Part shown: positions 1 to 8,665 of the stretch, piece after piece
How positions within the stretch are numbered: the first letter of the stretch is position 1
Layout of the letters: each line of letters starts with the position of its first letter
NCBI GenBank assembly: GCA_017473615.1
Contig: JAFUKL010000002.1
Location: 1 to 64,000, forward strand
Length of the DNA stretch: 64,000 nt
Direction: 5' to 3'
Origin: Muribaculaceae bacterium
GTDB taxonomy: Bacteria; Bacteroidota; Bacteroidia; Bacteroidales; Muribaculaceae
The notes under the pieces: model-generated
Seen by the model: the letters and a program-made list of their open reading frames with translations, nothing else
The model's database searches: none
Told to the model about the DNA's origin: nothing
Translations under genes and position numbers: made by a program

Positions 1-354
1 CGATTGTGGCAGGTCGCCCATTTCACGATATACACGTCCGCCATAATAATAAGCCTCGGCTCTCTCGGAGTGTGTGCCATTGTCATCGAAGTAGCGAATC
101 AATTCGGTGATTGCCGTATCACCCTTGATGTCTTGATAGGACATGTCGCGCAACTTTATCGACATAAGGTCATAATACCGGCGATTATGCTCGTTAAGGC
201 TATCTGCTACAATATTCTGCAATACTATTGCGGCACTATCCACCTCACCACAGTCGGAAAGTTCGTTTACTCGCACAAGACGGCTATCCACTGAGTGGTT
301 ACATCCTGCAAATGTCAACAGAAGAAATATATATGAGATAAGTTTCTTTATCAT
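1..354 (-). CDS. TPR lipoprotein regulator, N-terminal part (cut by window edge)
   Basis: Only the first 118 codons are in the window; the reading frame runs open off the left edge. The start gives MIKKLISYIFLLLTFAGC, a lipoprotein signal peptide with a lipobox ending at Cys18, followed by helical repeats of TPR character (RAEAYYYGGRVYREMGDL is a typical TPR half). The protein is about 81% identical over this stretch to the N-terminus of the complete protein at 33048-34814, which continues into more TPRs, a membrane span, a coiled coil and a C-terminal HTH, so the same layout is inferred here. A TAACTTTG promoter element lies 19 bases upstream of the start. The substrate or signal is unknown. 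Confidence 0.85.
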   Translation of the reverse strand, partial: MIKKLISYIFLLLTFAGCNHSVDSRLVRVNELSDCGEVDSAAIVLQNIVADSLNEHNRRYYDLMSIKLRDMSYQDIKGDTAITELIRYFDDNGTHSERAEAYYYGGRVYREMGDLPQS

Positions 355-372
355 AGTTCATTGTTAGTATTG

Positions 373-380
373 CAAAGTTA
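373..380 (-). promoter_or_regulatory. Promoter -7 element of the left-edge TPR regulator
   Basis: TAACTTTG followed by C on the minus strand matches the Bacteroidota -7 consensus TAnnTTTG. The start codon (354) is 19 bases downstream, so the leader would be only about 10 to 15 bases. No clear TTTG -33 box is seen. Confidence 0.6.
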
Positions 381-398
381 CGAAAAAATATGGTGTGT

Positions 399-845
399 TT
401 ATGTTTTGATTTTTGCATGAAAGATGGGGTGAACCCATTGCGGGGCAAGTTCGGTCATGGGTCGCATAACGAAATCGCGCAAATGCATACGCGGATGCGG
501 TACGGTTAGCTCCGGAGTGTTTATTATGAGGTCGTCAATAGCTATTATGTCTATGTCGATAAGGCGGTCTTTGTATGAACCATCGTCGTTTCGGTGTGTA
601 ATACTGCCCATGTCACGCTCTATCTGTTGAGTGATTTTCAGCATGTCATGCGGCTTGATGTCGCTTTCTATCATTACACCTGCATTTAGGAATGTGTTTT
701 CGCTCTCAAAGCCCCAAGCTTTGCTCTCTATGAAACTGCTTACTTTAGCCGGTGCTGTGAGTGCTTTTTCAAGCAGTTTGACGGCTTGGTGCAGATTACG
801 GTCTTTGTCACCAAGGTTGCTGCCAATGTTGAAATAATAGTGCAT
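399..845 (-). CDS. folK: 2-amino-4-hydroxy-6-hydroxymethyldihydropteridine diphosphokinase (HPPK)
   Basis: FolK transfers pyrophosphate from ATP to 6-hydroxymethyl-7,8-dihydropterin in cytosolic folate synthesis. The protein starts MHYYFNIGSNLGDKDRNL, the usual HPPK N-terminus, and has the signature KDRLIDIDIIAIDD near residues 90-105 and VPHPRMHLRDFVMRPM further on. Its 148 residues are near the normal size. The frame stays open upstream to 947, but that extension would translate the hairpin at 919-953 and has no family similarity, so the ATG at 843-845 is chosen. It follows infB on the same strand; the hairpin between them probably separates or attenuates expression. Confidence 0.93.
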   Translation of the reverse strand: MHYYFNIGSNLGDKDRNLHQAVKLLEKALTAPAKVSSFIESKAWGFESENTFLNAGVMIESDIKPHDMLKITQQIERDMGSITHRNDDGSYKDRLIDIDIIAIDDLIINTPELTVPHPRMHLRDFVMRPMTELAPQWVHPIFHAKIKT

Positions 846-918
846 GTTGATGGTCGGGATGTTATATGTCAGGCTGAATCTCAACGCCTCGCATTTTGTC
901 AATTCTTGAAAATCCAAA

Positions 919-953
919 GGAGCTGAGCCAAAAATAAATTTTGACACAGCTCC
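919..953 (-). terminator. Conserved hairpin downstream of infB
   Basis: The arms GGAGCTG (919-925) and CAGCTCC (947-953) pair, and the stem continues inward through G-C, G-U and A-T pairs. In the minus-strand transcript there is one U-U mismatch in about 15 pairs, and the sequence after the stem is TTTGGATTTTC. The arms, the inner sequence and the loop recur almost unchanged at 57003-57038. Confidence 0.7.
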
Positions 954-977
954 CCGGCTTTTGATGCTAAGTGTCTC

Positions 978-3839
978 TTATAGAGTTTTCTTTACTTGTA
1001 CTTCTTCGAATGATTCAATCATATCACCCTCTTGGATGTCGTTATAGCCTGCTACACTCAGACCGCAATCAAATCCGGTGGTAACTTCTTTAACGTCGTC
1101 CTTGAAACGTTTCAATGAGCCTAAATCTCCGGTGTAACGAACGATACCGTCGCGAATCACGCGCACTTTACAGTTGCGCTTGACTTTACCTTCGCGTACA
1201 ATTGCACCGGCAATAGTTCCCACCTTGGAGATACGGTAAGTTTGTAGCACTTCTGCCGCACCGAGGATTTCTTCTTTGGTCTCAGGCTCAAGCATACCTT
1301 CCATTGCGCTCTTCACGTCTTCTATAGCCGAATAGATGATTGAGTAAAGGCGTATATCGACGCCTTCATTTTCGGCAAGACGGCGTGCCGCCTGTGACGG
1401 GCGCACTTGGAAACCGATGATATAGGCATCGGAAGCCGATGCAAGCACCACATCGCTTTCGGTAATGGCACCTACGGCTTTGTGTATTACGTTCACTTGT
1501 ACTTCCGGTGTAGACAGCTTGATAAGCGAGTCGGTCAATGCTTCGATAGAGCCGTCAACGTCACCCTTAACGATGATGTTAAGCTCATTGAAGCTGCCAA
1601 GGGCTTTGCGGCGACCTATGTCCTCAAGAGTTATACGTTTTTGGGTTCTCAATCCGAGTTCACGCTGAAGCTGTTCGCGCTTGTTGGCTATTTCTCGTGC
1701 CTCTTGGTCGGAATCCATCACGTTGAATGTGTCACCTGCCGTAGGTGCGCCGTTCAGTCCGAGGATAAGAACCGGTTCTGCCGGTCCTGCCTGCTGTATG
1801 CGTTGGTTACGTTCGTTGAACATTGCCTTTATCTTGCCGTAATGTGTTCCTGCAAGTATAATGTCACCCATCTTCAATGTTCCGTTCTGTACAAGTACGG
1901 TAGCCACATAACCGCGTCCTTTGTCGAGCGAAGATTCAATGATGGAGCCTGTCGCTTTGCGGTTAGGGTTGGCTTTCAGTTCAAGCATATCTGCCTCGAG
2001 AAGAACCTTTTCCATAAGGTCGTCTACGCCTATACCTTTCTTTGCTGAAATATCTTGCGATTGATATTTACCTCCCCAGTCTTCCACAAGGTAATTCATA
2101 TTGGCAAGACCTTCCTTGATTTTTTCAGGATTTGCAGTAGGCTTGTCTATTTTATTGATTGCAAATACAATAGGTACGCCGGCTGCCGATGCGTGGTTGA
2201 TAGCCTCCACGGTTTGTGGCATGATGTTGTCGTCGGCAGCTACGATTACGATAACGATGTCGGTGACTTTAGCACCGCGAGCACGCATTGCGGTGAATGC
2301 TTCGTGACCCGGTGTGTCAAGGAATGTTATGCGTCGTCCGTTGGCGAGTTTTACATTATATGCACCTATGTGCTGGGTGATACCTCCCGCTTCTCCTGCA
2401 ATTACGTTGGCGTTGCGGATGTAGTCGAGCAAAGAAGTCTTACCGTGGTCGACGTGTCCCATGACAGTGACTACCGGCGGACGCGGTTCAAGGTCTTCTT
2501 CTTTGTCTTCTTCTGTTGTTATCGCATTTACGACTTCGGAGCTTACGAACTCTGTTTGGAATCCGAATTCTTCGGCTACGATGTTGATTGTTTCTGCGTC
2601 AAGGCGTTGGTTGATGGATACCATTACACCGATACTCATGCAAGTGCCGATTACTTTGTTGATAGGCACGTCCATCATCACAGCAAGGTCGTTGGCGGTA
2701 ACAAACTCTGTAAGTTTCAGTATTTTTCCTTCTGCTGCTTCGAGTTCTGCCGCTTCACGTTCGCGCTCGCTCACTGCATCGCGTTTTTCTTTACGCCATT
2801 TTGCTGCCTTTTTGCTTGGCTTGGAAGTGAGGCGTGCAAGTGTTTCTTTCACTTGTTTCTGTACGTCTTCCTCGCTGACTTCAGGCTTGAAAGGGCGTTT
2901 AGCCTTGGCTTTATCTTTGTTGCGTTTACCCCCTGTTGCATTTGCCGGATTAGGAGTATTGTTTTGTTTCTGCTCTTTACGCGGAGCATCGTTGCCTATT
3001 TGTTTTGCGCTTTTCTCGATGTCAATCTTCTCTTTGCCTATGCGCTTGCGCTTTTTGCGGTCGCCGGTTTCACCGCTTGCTGCTGCGCGTGCTGCCTGAA
3101 GGGATTTTTCTTTTGCGATGCGTTCGTTTCTTTTCTCTTCGCGGCTTTTTTTCTTTGGACGAGTCTGCTGGTTTATGGCAGAAAGGTCTATTTTGCCTAC
3201 CACTTTGGGCGTGTTGGCAAGAGTAGGTGTGGAAAGGGTGAAAACCTCTTCCTTATCAACCTGTGTTTCCGGTGCTTTCTCCTGTTTTTGTGCAGGAGCT
3301 GCAACTTCTGCTTTAGGCTTTGGTTGTTCTTGTTTTGCCGCTTGTGGTTGCGGTTTCTTTTCCGTTTTCTCCTCTTTCTTCGCTTGTGGAGCCGGTTTTG
3401 GTTGTGGAGTTTGAACTGTCTTTTGAGGTTGTGGTTTTACCGTCTCAGTGGCAACTTTTGCCTCTTTCTTTTCTTCGCTCTTCACATCGGCTTTAGGCGT
3501 CTCTTGCTTAGGCTGTGGCTTGCCTGCTTGTGACAAGTCGATTTTGCCAATCACTTTCGGTGTTTGTACTGTAGCTGTCGTGGTCACTATTTCTTCCACC
3601 TTTGGTTCTTCCTTGACGGGTTTCGGCTTTTCTTTCTGACGTTCTTTCAAGAAGTTTTCCGACTTTGCCTTTTGGTCTCGGTCGGTTTTGAAAGCGTTTA
3701 CAAGCATTGTGTAATGCTCGTCGGAAATGCGCGTGTTGGGGTTGGAATCAACAGTGATGTCGTTCTTGCTCAGGAAATCTATGATTGATTGAGTTCCTAC
3801 ATTAAGTTCTTTTGCAGCTTTACTTATTTTTACCGGCAT
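978..3839 (-). CDS. infB: Translation initiation factor IF-2
   Basis: IF-2 is the GTPase that places initiator tRNA on the 30S subunit and promotes subunit joining. The 953-residue protein begins with an IF2_N module ([20 protein letters not shown]), then a roughly 300-residue Lys/Pro/Gln/Ala-rich linker, a second IF2_N-like module around 385-430, and the GTPase domain from about 455 with GHVDHGKT (G1), DTPGHEAF (G3) and NKID (G4), followed by the beta-barrel and C-terminal domains. The linker holds two copies of a TPKVxGKIDLS motif. It lies 60 bases downstream of nusA in the rimP-nusA-infB order that is widespread in bacteria. Confidence 0.98.
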   Translation of the reverse strand: MPVKISKAAKELNVGTQSIIDFLSKNDITVDSNPNTRISDEHYTMLVNAFKTDRDQKAKSENFLKERQKEKPKPVKEEPKVEEIVTTTATVQTPKVIGKIDLSQAGKPQPKQETPKADVKSEEKKEAKVATETVKPQPQKTVQTPQPKPAPQAKKEEKTEKKPQPQAAKQEQPKPKAEVAAPAQKQEKAPETQVDKEEVFTLSTPTLANTPKVVGKIDLSAINQQTRPKKKSREEKRNERIAKEKSLQAARAAASGETGDRKKRKRIGKEKIDIEKSAKQIGNDAPRKEQKQNNTPNPANATGGKRNKDKAKAKRPFKPEVSEEDVQKQVKETLARLTSKPSKKAAKWRKEKRDAVSEREREAAELEAAEGKILKLTEFVTANDLAVMMDVPINKVIGTCMSIGVMVSINQRLDAETINIVAEEFGFQTEFVSSEVVNAITTEEDKEEDLEPRPPVVTVMGHVDHGKTSLLDYIRNANVIAGEAGGITQHIGAYNVKLANGRRITFLDTPGHEAFTAMRARGAKVTDIVIVIVAADDNIMPQTVEAINHASAAGVPIVFAINKIDKPTANPEKIKEGLANMNYLVEDWGGKYQSQDISAKKGIGVDDLMEKVLLEADMLELKANPNRKATGSIIESSLDKGRGYVATVLVQNGTLKMGDIILAGTHYGKIKAMFNERNQRIQQAGPAEPVLILGLNGAPTAGDTFNVMDSDQEAREIANKREQLQRELGLRTQKRITLEDIGRRKALGSFNELNIIVKGDVDGSIEALTDSLIKLSTPEVQVNVIHKAVGAITESDVVLASASDAYIIGFQVRPSQAARRLAENEGVDIRLYSIIYSAIEDVKSAMEGMLEPETKEEILGAAEVLQTYRISKVGTIAGAIVREGKVKRNCKVRVIRDGIVRYTGDLGSLKRFKDDVKEVTTGFDCGLSVAGYNDIQEGDMIESFEEVQVKKTL

Positions 3840-3899
3840 ATATGTTAATAAGTTTTTAATTTTTAAAGTTGACTATCGAAAAAATGGTTAGGCTGATAC

Positions 3900-5165
3900 T
3901 TATTCTTCAAATTCAGCTTTAAGTACAGCCAGAATGTTGTCTACGGTGTCCTCTTCCAAATCGGCTTTCTCGATAAGCATTTCGCGCGGAGTGCTTAGCA
4001 CTGTCTTGGCAGTGGCGCAGCCCATATCCTTCAATGCCTCTATAATCCACGGTTCTATTTCGTCCTTGAATTCGTCAAGGTAAATATCTTCTTCTCCTTC
4101 GGCATCAAGGTCGCGGTAAACGTCTATTTCATAACCTGTGAGCTTCGATGCGAGCTTGATGTTTAAGCCGCCTTTACCGATTGCCAAAGATACTTCTTCC
4201 GGACGTAGGAATACTTCTGCATGCTTGTTTTCTTCGTCAAGGCGTATTGTGGAAATCTTGGCGGGGCTTAATGCACGCTGGATAAATAATTGTGGATTGT
4301 TGGTGAAGTTGATTACGTCGATGTTCTCGTTTCGGAGTTCTCTCACTATGCCGTGAATGCGTGCGCCTTTCACTCCGACACAAGCTCCCACCGGATCGAT
4401 ACGGTCGTCATAGCTTTCTACGGCAATCTTAGCGCGTTCTCCCGGAATGCGTGCAACGGCGCGTATCACGATAAGCCCGTCATGTATTTCAGGTACTTCA
4501 AGTTCGAACAAGCGACGCAAGAAGTTCTCGCTGGTGCGTGATACGATGATTTTAGGATTATTGTTGTGGTTGTCGACGCGTTCGATAACGGCGCGCACGG
4601 TTTCGCCTTTGCGATAGAAATCGCTCGGAATTTGTTGGTCTTTGGGTAGTAGCAACTCGTTCTTGTCGTCATCAAGAAGCAGGATTTCCTTTTTCCAAAG
4701 CTGGTAAACTTCACCTGACACCAATTCTCCTTCCATTTCCTTGAATTTTGAATAGATGGCGTCCTTTTGCAAATCAAGAATCTTGCTGGCAAGTGTTTGA
4801 CGCAGGTTAAGGATTGCGCGGCGACCGAATTTTGCAAAATCAATCTTCTTGGTGTAGTCTTCGCCTACTTCACAATCCGGGTCGGGATCGTCAGGATCGT
4901 TTTGTGCATCGGTAAGGCTTATTTGCTTGACCGGGTCGGTTACTTGACCGTCGGGAACGACTTCTAAGTTTTGGTAAATCTCGCAGTCGCCCTTGTCGGG
5001 GTTCATGATAACGTCAAAATTCTCGTCGCTGCCGAACATTTTTGCCAGCACGCTACGGAATGATTCTTCCAAGACGCTTATCATTGTTGTCTTGTCGATG
5101 TTTTTCAGCTCCTTAAACTCTGAAAATCTGTCCACCATGTCGATGGTTTCGTCTTTCTTTGCCAT
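3900..5165 (-). CDS. nusA: Transcription termination/antitermination factor NusA
   Basis: NusA binds RNA polymerase and nascent RNA and modulates pausing, termination and antitermination. The 421 residues contain the N-terminal polymerase-binding domain (about 1-130), an S1 domain (about 140-210) and two KH domains (VDPVGACVGVKGARIHGIVREL, split here as GACVGVKGARIH, and EVSLAIGKGGLNIKLAS). It ends after a short helix-hairpin-helix-like segment (MGCATAKTVLSTP) and lacks the duplicated acidic C-terminal repeats of the E. coli protein. It starts 4 bases after rimP stops, so the two are probably translationally coupled. Confidence 0.97.
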   Translation of the reverse strand: MAKKDETIDMVDRFSEFKELKNIDKTTMISVLEESFRSVLAKMFGSDENFDVIMNPDKGDCEIYQNLEVVPDGQVTDPVKQISLTDAQNDPDDPDPDCEVGEDYTKKIDFAKFGRRAILNLRQTLASKILDLQKDAIYSKFKEMEGELVSGEVYQLWKKEILLLDDDKNELLLPKDQQIPSDFYRKGETVRAVIERVDNHNNNPKIIVSRTSENFLRRLFELEVPEIHDGLIVIRAVARIPGERAKIAVESYDDRIDPVGACVGVKGARIHGIVRELRNENIDVINFTNNPQLFIQRALSPAKISTIRLDEENKHAEVFLRPEEVSLAIGKGGLNIKLASKLTGYEIDVYRDLDAEGEEDIYLDEFKDEIEPWIIEALKDMGCATAKTVLSTPREMLIEKADLEEDTVDNILAVLKAEFEE

Positions 5166-5169
5166 AATT

Positions 5170-5637
5170 CTATTTAAACTGAATTAAATATTTGGTATAT
5201 TTTATTTCGCTGTAATTTAACTTTACGTCTTCAACGACTTCTATTGGTCGCTTTGCACCTTCGGGTTTTATCTTTTTTGTTACACCCACAGTGAATGATT
5301 CGTCATCGGCGCTTTGCAGAGTGCCTTTAAGTTTCTGCCCGGCTTTGGTGAGTACTTCCACCTCTTTTCCGGTGTATTTGTCGTATTGTCGCTTTACTTT
5401 AAAGGGTGAGGTGAGTCCGGCTGAACCTACTTCAAGCTCATAGTCCTCGGTGTCGCGGTCAAATTTTTCTTCGATAGCTCTTGTGAGAGTGGCACAATCG
5501 TCGATGCCGATGTTCTCGTCTGAATCTATCTCCACGACTATATTATTGTCGCGGCTTATGTTTACATCCACGAGGAATATCTTGCTGCCTTCAAGTGCGG
5601 CGTTAATCACGTTGCTGAGTTCGGTTTTGTCGATCAT
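5170..5637 (-). CDS. rimP: Ribosome maturation factor RimP
   Basis: RimP assists 30S subunit assembly. The protein MIDKTELSNVINAALEGSK... (155 residues) has the N-terminal alpha/beta domain with the SRDNNIVVEIDSDENIGIDD core and the C-terminal SH3-like domain (YDKYTGKEVEVLTKAGQKL, GTLQSADDESFTVG). The frame is open to 5700, but the chosen ATG gives the normal RimP N-terminus, and the upstream stretch holds a GC-rich leader hairpin (about 5660-5690). First gene of the rimP-nusA-infB operon. Confidence 0.95.
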   Translation of the reverse strand: MIDKTELSNVINAALEGSKIFLVDVNISRDNNIVVEIDSDENIGIDDCATLTRAIEEKFDRDTEDYELEVGSAGLTSPFKVKRQYDKYTGKEVEVLTKAGQKLKGTLQSADDESFTVGVTKKIKPEGAKRPIEVVEDVKLNYSEIKYTKYLIQFK

Positions 5638-5697
5638 TGTTCTTGTTTTATAAAAAAAGCGAGGGAGCTGCATGCCCCCTCCGCGTCCATTCCGATG

Positions 5698-5705
5698 CAA
5701 ATATA
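5698..5705 (-). promoter_or_regulatory. Promoter -7 element of the rimP-nusA-infB operon
   Basis: TATATTTG followed by C on the minus strand, about 60 bases before the rimP start. The implied leader contains a short GC-rich stem (GAGGG pairing with CCCTC, about 5660-5690), which may influence operon expression. No convincing -33 box is seen. Confidence 0.55.
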
Positions 5706-5862
5706 CGATATATTTGTTGAAATTTTATAATAATGAGTGTGTGTATGGAGAAAATAGATTGAAAATATATGATTAATTGTGACAAATTAATAAAAAATAA
5801 CATATAAAATCTGTGTTTGTGAAAATTGAATAAGCATAATGCGTATATCTGTAATAAATAGC

Positions 5863-5870
5863 TAACTTTG
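5863..5870 (+). promoter_or_regulatory. Promoter -7 element of the HAD-ribF-upp operon
   Basis: TAACTTTG matches TAnnTTTG and lies 28 bases upstream of the HAD hydrolase ATG. A -33 TTTG at the ideal distance is not present. Confidence 0.5.
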
Positions 5871-5897
5871 TTCCGGATATATCATTGATATTTTATA

Positions 5898-6524
5898 ATG
5901 AAGAATAAAATAAAGAATCTGCTGTTTGATTTAGGCGGAGTGATAATGGACATTAAGCGTGAGAATTGTGTTGCGGCTTTTGAGGCTATGGGCATGTCCG
6001 GCGCAAATGAACTTCTTGGGGAATACTCGCAGAAAGGTGCTTTTCTTGAATTGGAGGAGGGACGTATAACTCCTGCCGAGTTCAGAGCTGAAATAAGGAG
6101 GCATATATCCGGAATTGTGGATGACTGCGACATCGATGCTGCTTTCTGCAAGTTCTTGTTAGGAATACCGCCGCATAGGCTGAATGCATTGGATGAACTC
6201 AGGAAAAAGTATAAAATCTACCTTTTGTCAAATACCAATCCGATAATGATTGAGAGTGATATAAAACGCCACTTCAGAGTGTGCGGAAAAGAAATGGCAG
6301 ATTATTTTGATGGCATGGTGTTGTCGTATAAGGCAAAAGCAATAAAGCCGGATCCCGCAATTTTTGAATACGCTATAAAACATTTGTGTATAGAACCGGG
6401 TGAAACGGTTTTCTTTGACGATTCTCGTAAAAATCTCGATGCATCTGAGGCGTTTGGCTTTAAAACGGCTTTAGTTGAACCGGGCATGGAGTTTATGGAT
6501 ATAATAATGGAAAAATTATATTGA
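5898..6524 (+). CDS. HAD-superfamily hydrolase (subfamily IA, YihX-like)
   Basis: This 208-residue protein is a predicted cytosolic phosphatase. HAD motif I is LLFDLGGVIMD (nucleophile Asp near residue 10), motif II is LLSNT, the motif III lysine is in KAIKPDPAIFEYA, and motif IV is VFFDDS. As in the YihX group, the residue two after the nucleophile is Gly rather than the usual second Asp. YihX-type enzymes act on sugar phosphates such as glucose-1-phosphate, but the substrate here cannot be read from sequence. It is the first gene of an operon with ribF (23 bases on) and upp, which suggests, without proving, a phosphate-removal job linked to flavin or nucleotide metabolism. Confidence 0.85.
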   Translation: MKNKIKNLLFDLGGVIMDIKRENCVAAFEAMGMSGANELLGEYSQKGAFLELEEGRITPAEFRAEIRRHISGIVDDCDIDAAFCKFLLGIPPHRLNALDELRKKYKIYLLSNTNPIMIESDIKRHFRVCGKEMADYFDGMVLSYKAKAIKPDPAIFEYAIKHLCIEPGETVFFDDSRKNLDASEAFGFKTALVEPGMEFMDIIMEKLY

Positions 6525-6547
6525 AAATTGGTGAAAAACTCGATTAA

Positions 6548-7489
6548 ATGGAGGTAATAAGGAATAAAAATTGCTATATAGGTAAAGGACTGGTTGCGGC
6601 TATAGGAATGTTTGACGGTGTGCATATCGGGCATCAGACTTTACTCGCCGGATTGAAGGAGAAGGCGTGTGCTGCCGGATTAAAATCGGCTGTAGTCACT
6701 TTTTCTGCTCATCCTCAAACGGTTCTGCATCCATGCAGTGGTCTCCGTATGATAATGACCCTTGAGGATAGGTTGAAATATCTCGATGAAATGGGGGTGG
6801 ATGTTGCCATTTTGATGGATTTCACACCGGAACTTTCGGAGTTGGAATCGAAGTCATTTATGGAACTTTTGCATAAGCGTTATGGTGTGCAGGCTCTTGT
6901 TGTAGGTTTTAACCATCGTTTCGGTCATGCTAAAGACGAGTATTTTGAGGATTATGTGGCTCACGGAGAGGCTTTGGGCGTAAAAGTATATCGTGCGTGT
7001 GAGTATCAGGGGCAATACAGCCCTGTGAGTTCTTCTTTGATAAGAAAGGTGATAGAGGAAGGAAAGGTGGATCTGGCTGAGTGTTATCTCGGACGCCCTT
7101 TTGAACTTGCGGGTGTGGTTGTGCATGGTAAGCAGAACGGGCGAAAGATAGGATTCCCAACGGCTAACCTTGACGTGCCGTCGCAACTCATAATTCCACA
7201 CAGAGGAGTGTATACGGTGGTGGTTACGCTTGATAATGGTGTCGAGTATGGCGGAATGGCTAATATAGGTGTGCGTCCCACAATAGAAAAGGGCGGAGAA
7301 AGAACCATTGAGGTTAATTTGTTTGATTTTGATGGGGACTTGTATGACAGAACGCTGAAAGTCCGGTTTGTGAAATTTATGCGTTCCGAAATGAAAATGG
7401 GTTCTTTGGAGGAGTTGAAAGAGCGTTTGGCTATAGATAAACTTGCATGTACCGAAGAATTGAAAAAATATAAGGAAAACAAAAAATGA
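6548..7489 (+). CDS. ribF: Bifunctional riboflavin kinase / FAD synthetase
   Basis: RibF makes FMN from riboflavin and ATP and then FAD. The N-terminal FAD synthetase half (about 1-165) has the nucleotidyltransferase motif GMFDGVHIGHQTLL and VVGFNHRFGH. The C-terminal flavokinase half (about 180-305) has GRKIGFPTANL and GGMANIGVRPT. At 313 residues it has the usual length. It lies between a HAD hydrolase and upp, 9 bases before upp. Confidence 0.97.
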   Translation: MEVIRNKNCYIGKGLVAAIGMFDGVHIGHQTLLAGLKEKACAAGLKSAVVTFSAHPQTVLHPCSGLRMIMTLEDRLKYLDEMGVDVAILMDFTPELSELESKSFMELLHKRYGVQALVVGFNHRFGHAKDEYFEDYVAHGEALGVKVYRACEYQGQYSPVSSSLIRKVIEEGKVDLAECYLGRPFELAGVVVHGKQNGRKIGFPTANLDVPSQLIIPHRGVYTVVVTLDNGVEYGGMANIGVRPTIEKGGERTIEVNLFDFDGDLYDRTLKVRFVKFMRSEMKMGSLEELKERLAIDKLACTEELKKYKENKK

Positions 7490-7498
7490 TTTCAAAAT

Positions 7499-8158
7499 AT
7501 GAATATAGTTAATTTCGCAGAAACCAATTCGTTGGTAGGTGTGTATGTGAGAGAGTTACGTGACGTTGGTATTCAAGGCGACCGTATGCGTTTCCGACGT
7601 AATCTGCAGCGTATAGGTGAGGTGATTTCTTATGAAATTTCTAAAACTCTTGATTATAGGAAGGTGGAGGCTGTTACACCTTTAGGAATTGCAGAATGTT
7701 ACGAAATAGACGATAAGGTGGTTCTTGCTACGGTTCTGCGTGCCGGTCTTCCTTTTCATGAGGGTTTCCTTTCTTATTTTGATAATGCGGAGAATGCTTT
7801 TGTATCGGCATACCGTAAATATACCGATGAAGAACATAAGGATTTTGAAGTGGAAATAGGATATATTGCATCACCTTCATTGGAGGGTAAGACGCTGTTG
7901 CTTGTTGACCCGATGCTTGCAACCGGAGTATCGATGGAATTGGCTTATAGGGCTTTGCTTACAAAGGGAAAACCTAAAAAGGTATATATAGCATCGGTGA
8001 TAGCCTCAAAGCAGGCTGTTGAGTTTATAGAGGAGAAATTTGCCGATATTGATGCCTCTTTATGGATAGGGGCTGTGGATGATGTGCTTAATGAGCATGC
8101 TTATATTGTTCCGGGCTTGGGAGATGCCGGAGACCTTGCTTTCGGCGAAAAACTTTAA
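7499..8158 (+). CDS. upp: Uracil phosphoribosyltransferase
   Basis: Upp salvages uracil by joining it to PRPP to give UMP. The 219-residue protein has the PRPP-binding loop LLVDPMLATGVSM near residue 130, the VLRAGLPFHEGF segment and the C-terminal uracil-binding region IVPGLGDAGDLAFG. Start MNIVNFAETNSLVGVYVREL fits the family. Last gene of the HAD-ribF-upp operon; a strong terminator follows 57 bases downstream. Confidence 0.96.
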   Translation: MNIVNFAETNSLVGVYVRELRDVGIQGDRMRFRRNLQRIGEVISYEISKTLDYRKVEAVTPLGIAECYEIDDKVVLATVLRAGLPFHEGFLSYFDNAENAFVSAYRKYTDEEHKDFEVEIGYIASPSLEGKTLLLVDPMLATGVSMELAYRALLTKGKPKKVYIASVIASKQAVEFIEEKFADIDASLWIGAVDDVLNEHAYIVPGLGDAGDLAFGEKL

Positions 8159-8214
8159 TGATATAATAGGCGTTTTCTAAGAATTATACGACAGACGTTG
8201 TGTTTGCTGACACA

Positions 8215-8247
8215 CAAGAAAGCACTTCATCACGAAGTGCTTTCTTG
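8215..8247 (+). terminator. Terminator of the HAD-ribF-upp operon
   Basis: CAAGAAAGCACTTC (8215-8228), loop ATCAC, GAAGTGCTTTCTTG (8234-8247): a perfect 14-bp stem 57 bases after the upp stop. A second perfect hairpin, ATTTGCGC/GCGCAAAT, follows at 8251-8271. Both are symmetrical and could also stop transcription from the right. Confidence 0.85.
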
Positions 8248-8484
8248 TTTATTTGCGCTTTGTGCGCAAATCTAAATTCAATCTTTTTTACCTTGTAGGG
8301 CATAAATTAAATTATACCCAAAAAACTAACAACTAATAAACATTACTTATTACCTATTGATTACCTCATTGGATAATTACAACAACTATTATATAAATGA
8401 ATCAAAAAACTTTCTTTTTTTTACTAAGTGGCGCATTGTAAGAACTCTTTCTTATCTACGCTTTTTTATAGGTTAGGAATCCGG

Positions 8485-8525
8485 TTGTCAACGATAATAA
8501 AGTTGTGCTTTTTTATCATTGACAA
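8485..8525 (-). repeat. Imperfect inverted repeat in the upp / TPR-regulator intergenic region
   Basis: TTGTCAACGAT (8485-8495) and ATCATTGACAA (8515-8525) pair over 11 positions. The single C-A mismatch of the plus strand becomes a U-G wobble in a minus-strand transcript, so the stem is better in that direction. It lies right at the inferred start of a minus-strand transcript. Confidence 0.55.
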
Positions 8526-8527
8526 TG

Positions 8528-8535
8528 CAAATATA
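8528..8535 (-). promoter_or_regulatory. Orphan minus-strand promoter -7 element
   Basis: TATATTTG followed by C on the minus strand matches the -7 consensus but points into a region with no annotated gene. A palindrome, ACGTA-TTTTT-TACGT, sits directly upstream at 8538-8552 and could be an operator. Confidence 0.45.
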
Positions 8536-8665
8536 GAACGTATTTTTTACGTCACGACACGAATCTAAGCGGAATATAAATAAATTTCAAATTTTATATT
8601 TATTAAAATATTTATATTCAGGTATTTCTGTGTAAAAATATGATGAGTGAATATAAATGAAAATA

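Larger units (their letters stand above)
8159..8665. other. Intergenic region with hairpins and a possible minus-strand transcript
   Basis: This 507-base AT-rich stretch has no convincing protein gene. From left to right it contains a perfect 14-bp hairpin (8215-8247), a perfect 8-bp hairpin (8251-8271), a repetitive AT-rich section, an 11-bp imperfect inverted repeat (8485-8525), a promoter-like TATATTTG on the minus strand (8528-8535) and a palindrome just upstream of it (8538-8552). The arrangement would suit a non-coding RNA of about 300 bases read leftward, but it matches no RNA family that I can recognise. Confidence 0.5.

Noticed and set aside
4..294. 96-codon plus-strand frame at the left edge
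   Set aside because: It is the complement of the TPR lipoprotein gene; the same shadow frame occurs at 34449-34790 opposite the paralogue.
399..947. Longer folK starting at 947
   Set aside because: The extra 34 residues translate the infB terminator hairpin and have no HPPK similarity.
2055..3533. A 492-codon open frame on the plus strand opposite infB
   Set aside because: It is antisense to the low-complexity linker and GTPase domain of IF-2. The translation is Cys/Phe/Leu-rich with no domain or promoter, as expected from the complement of Lys/Glu/Ala-rich codons.
8184..8303. 39-codon minus-strand frame in the upp intergenic region
   Set aside because: It runs through two strong hairpins, has no ribosome binding site, and its residues reflect the hairpin sequence. 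It is mentioned only as part of the possible RNA.
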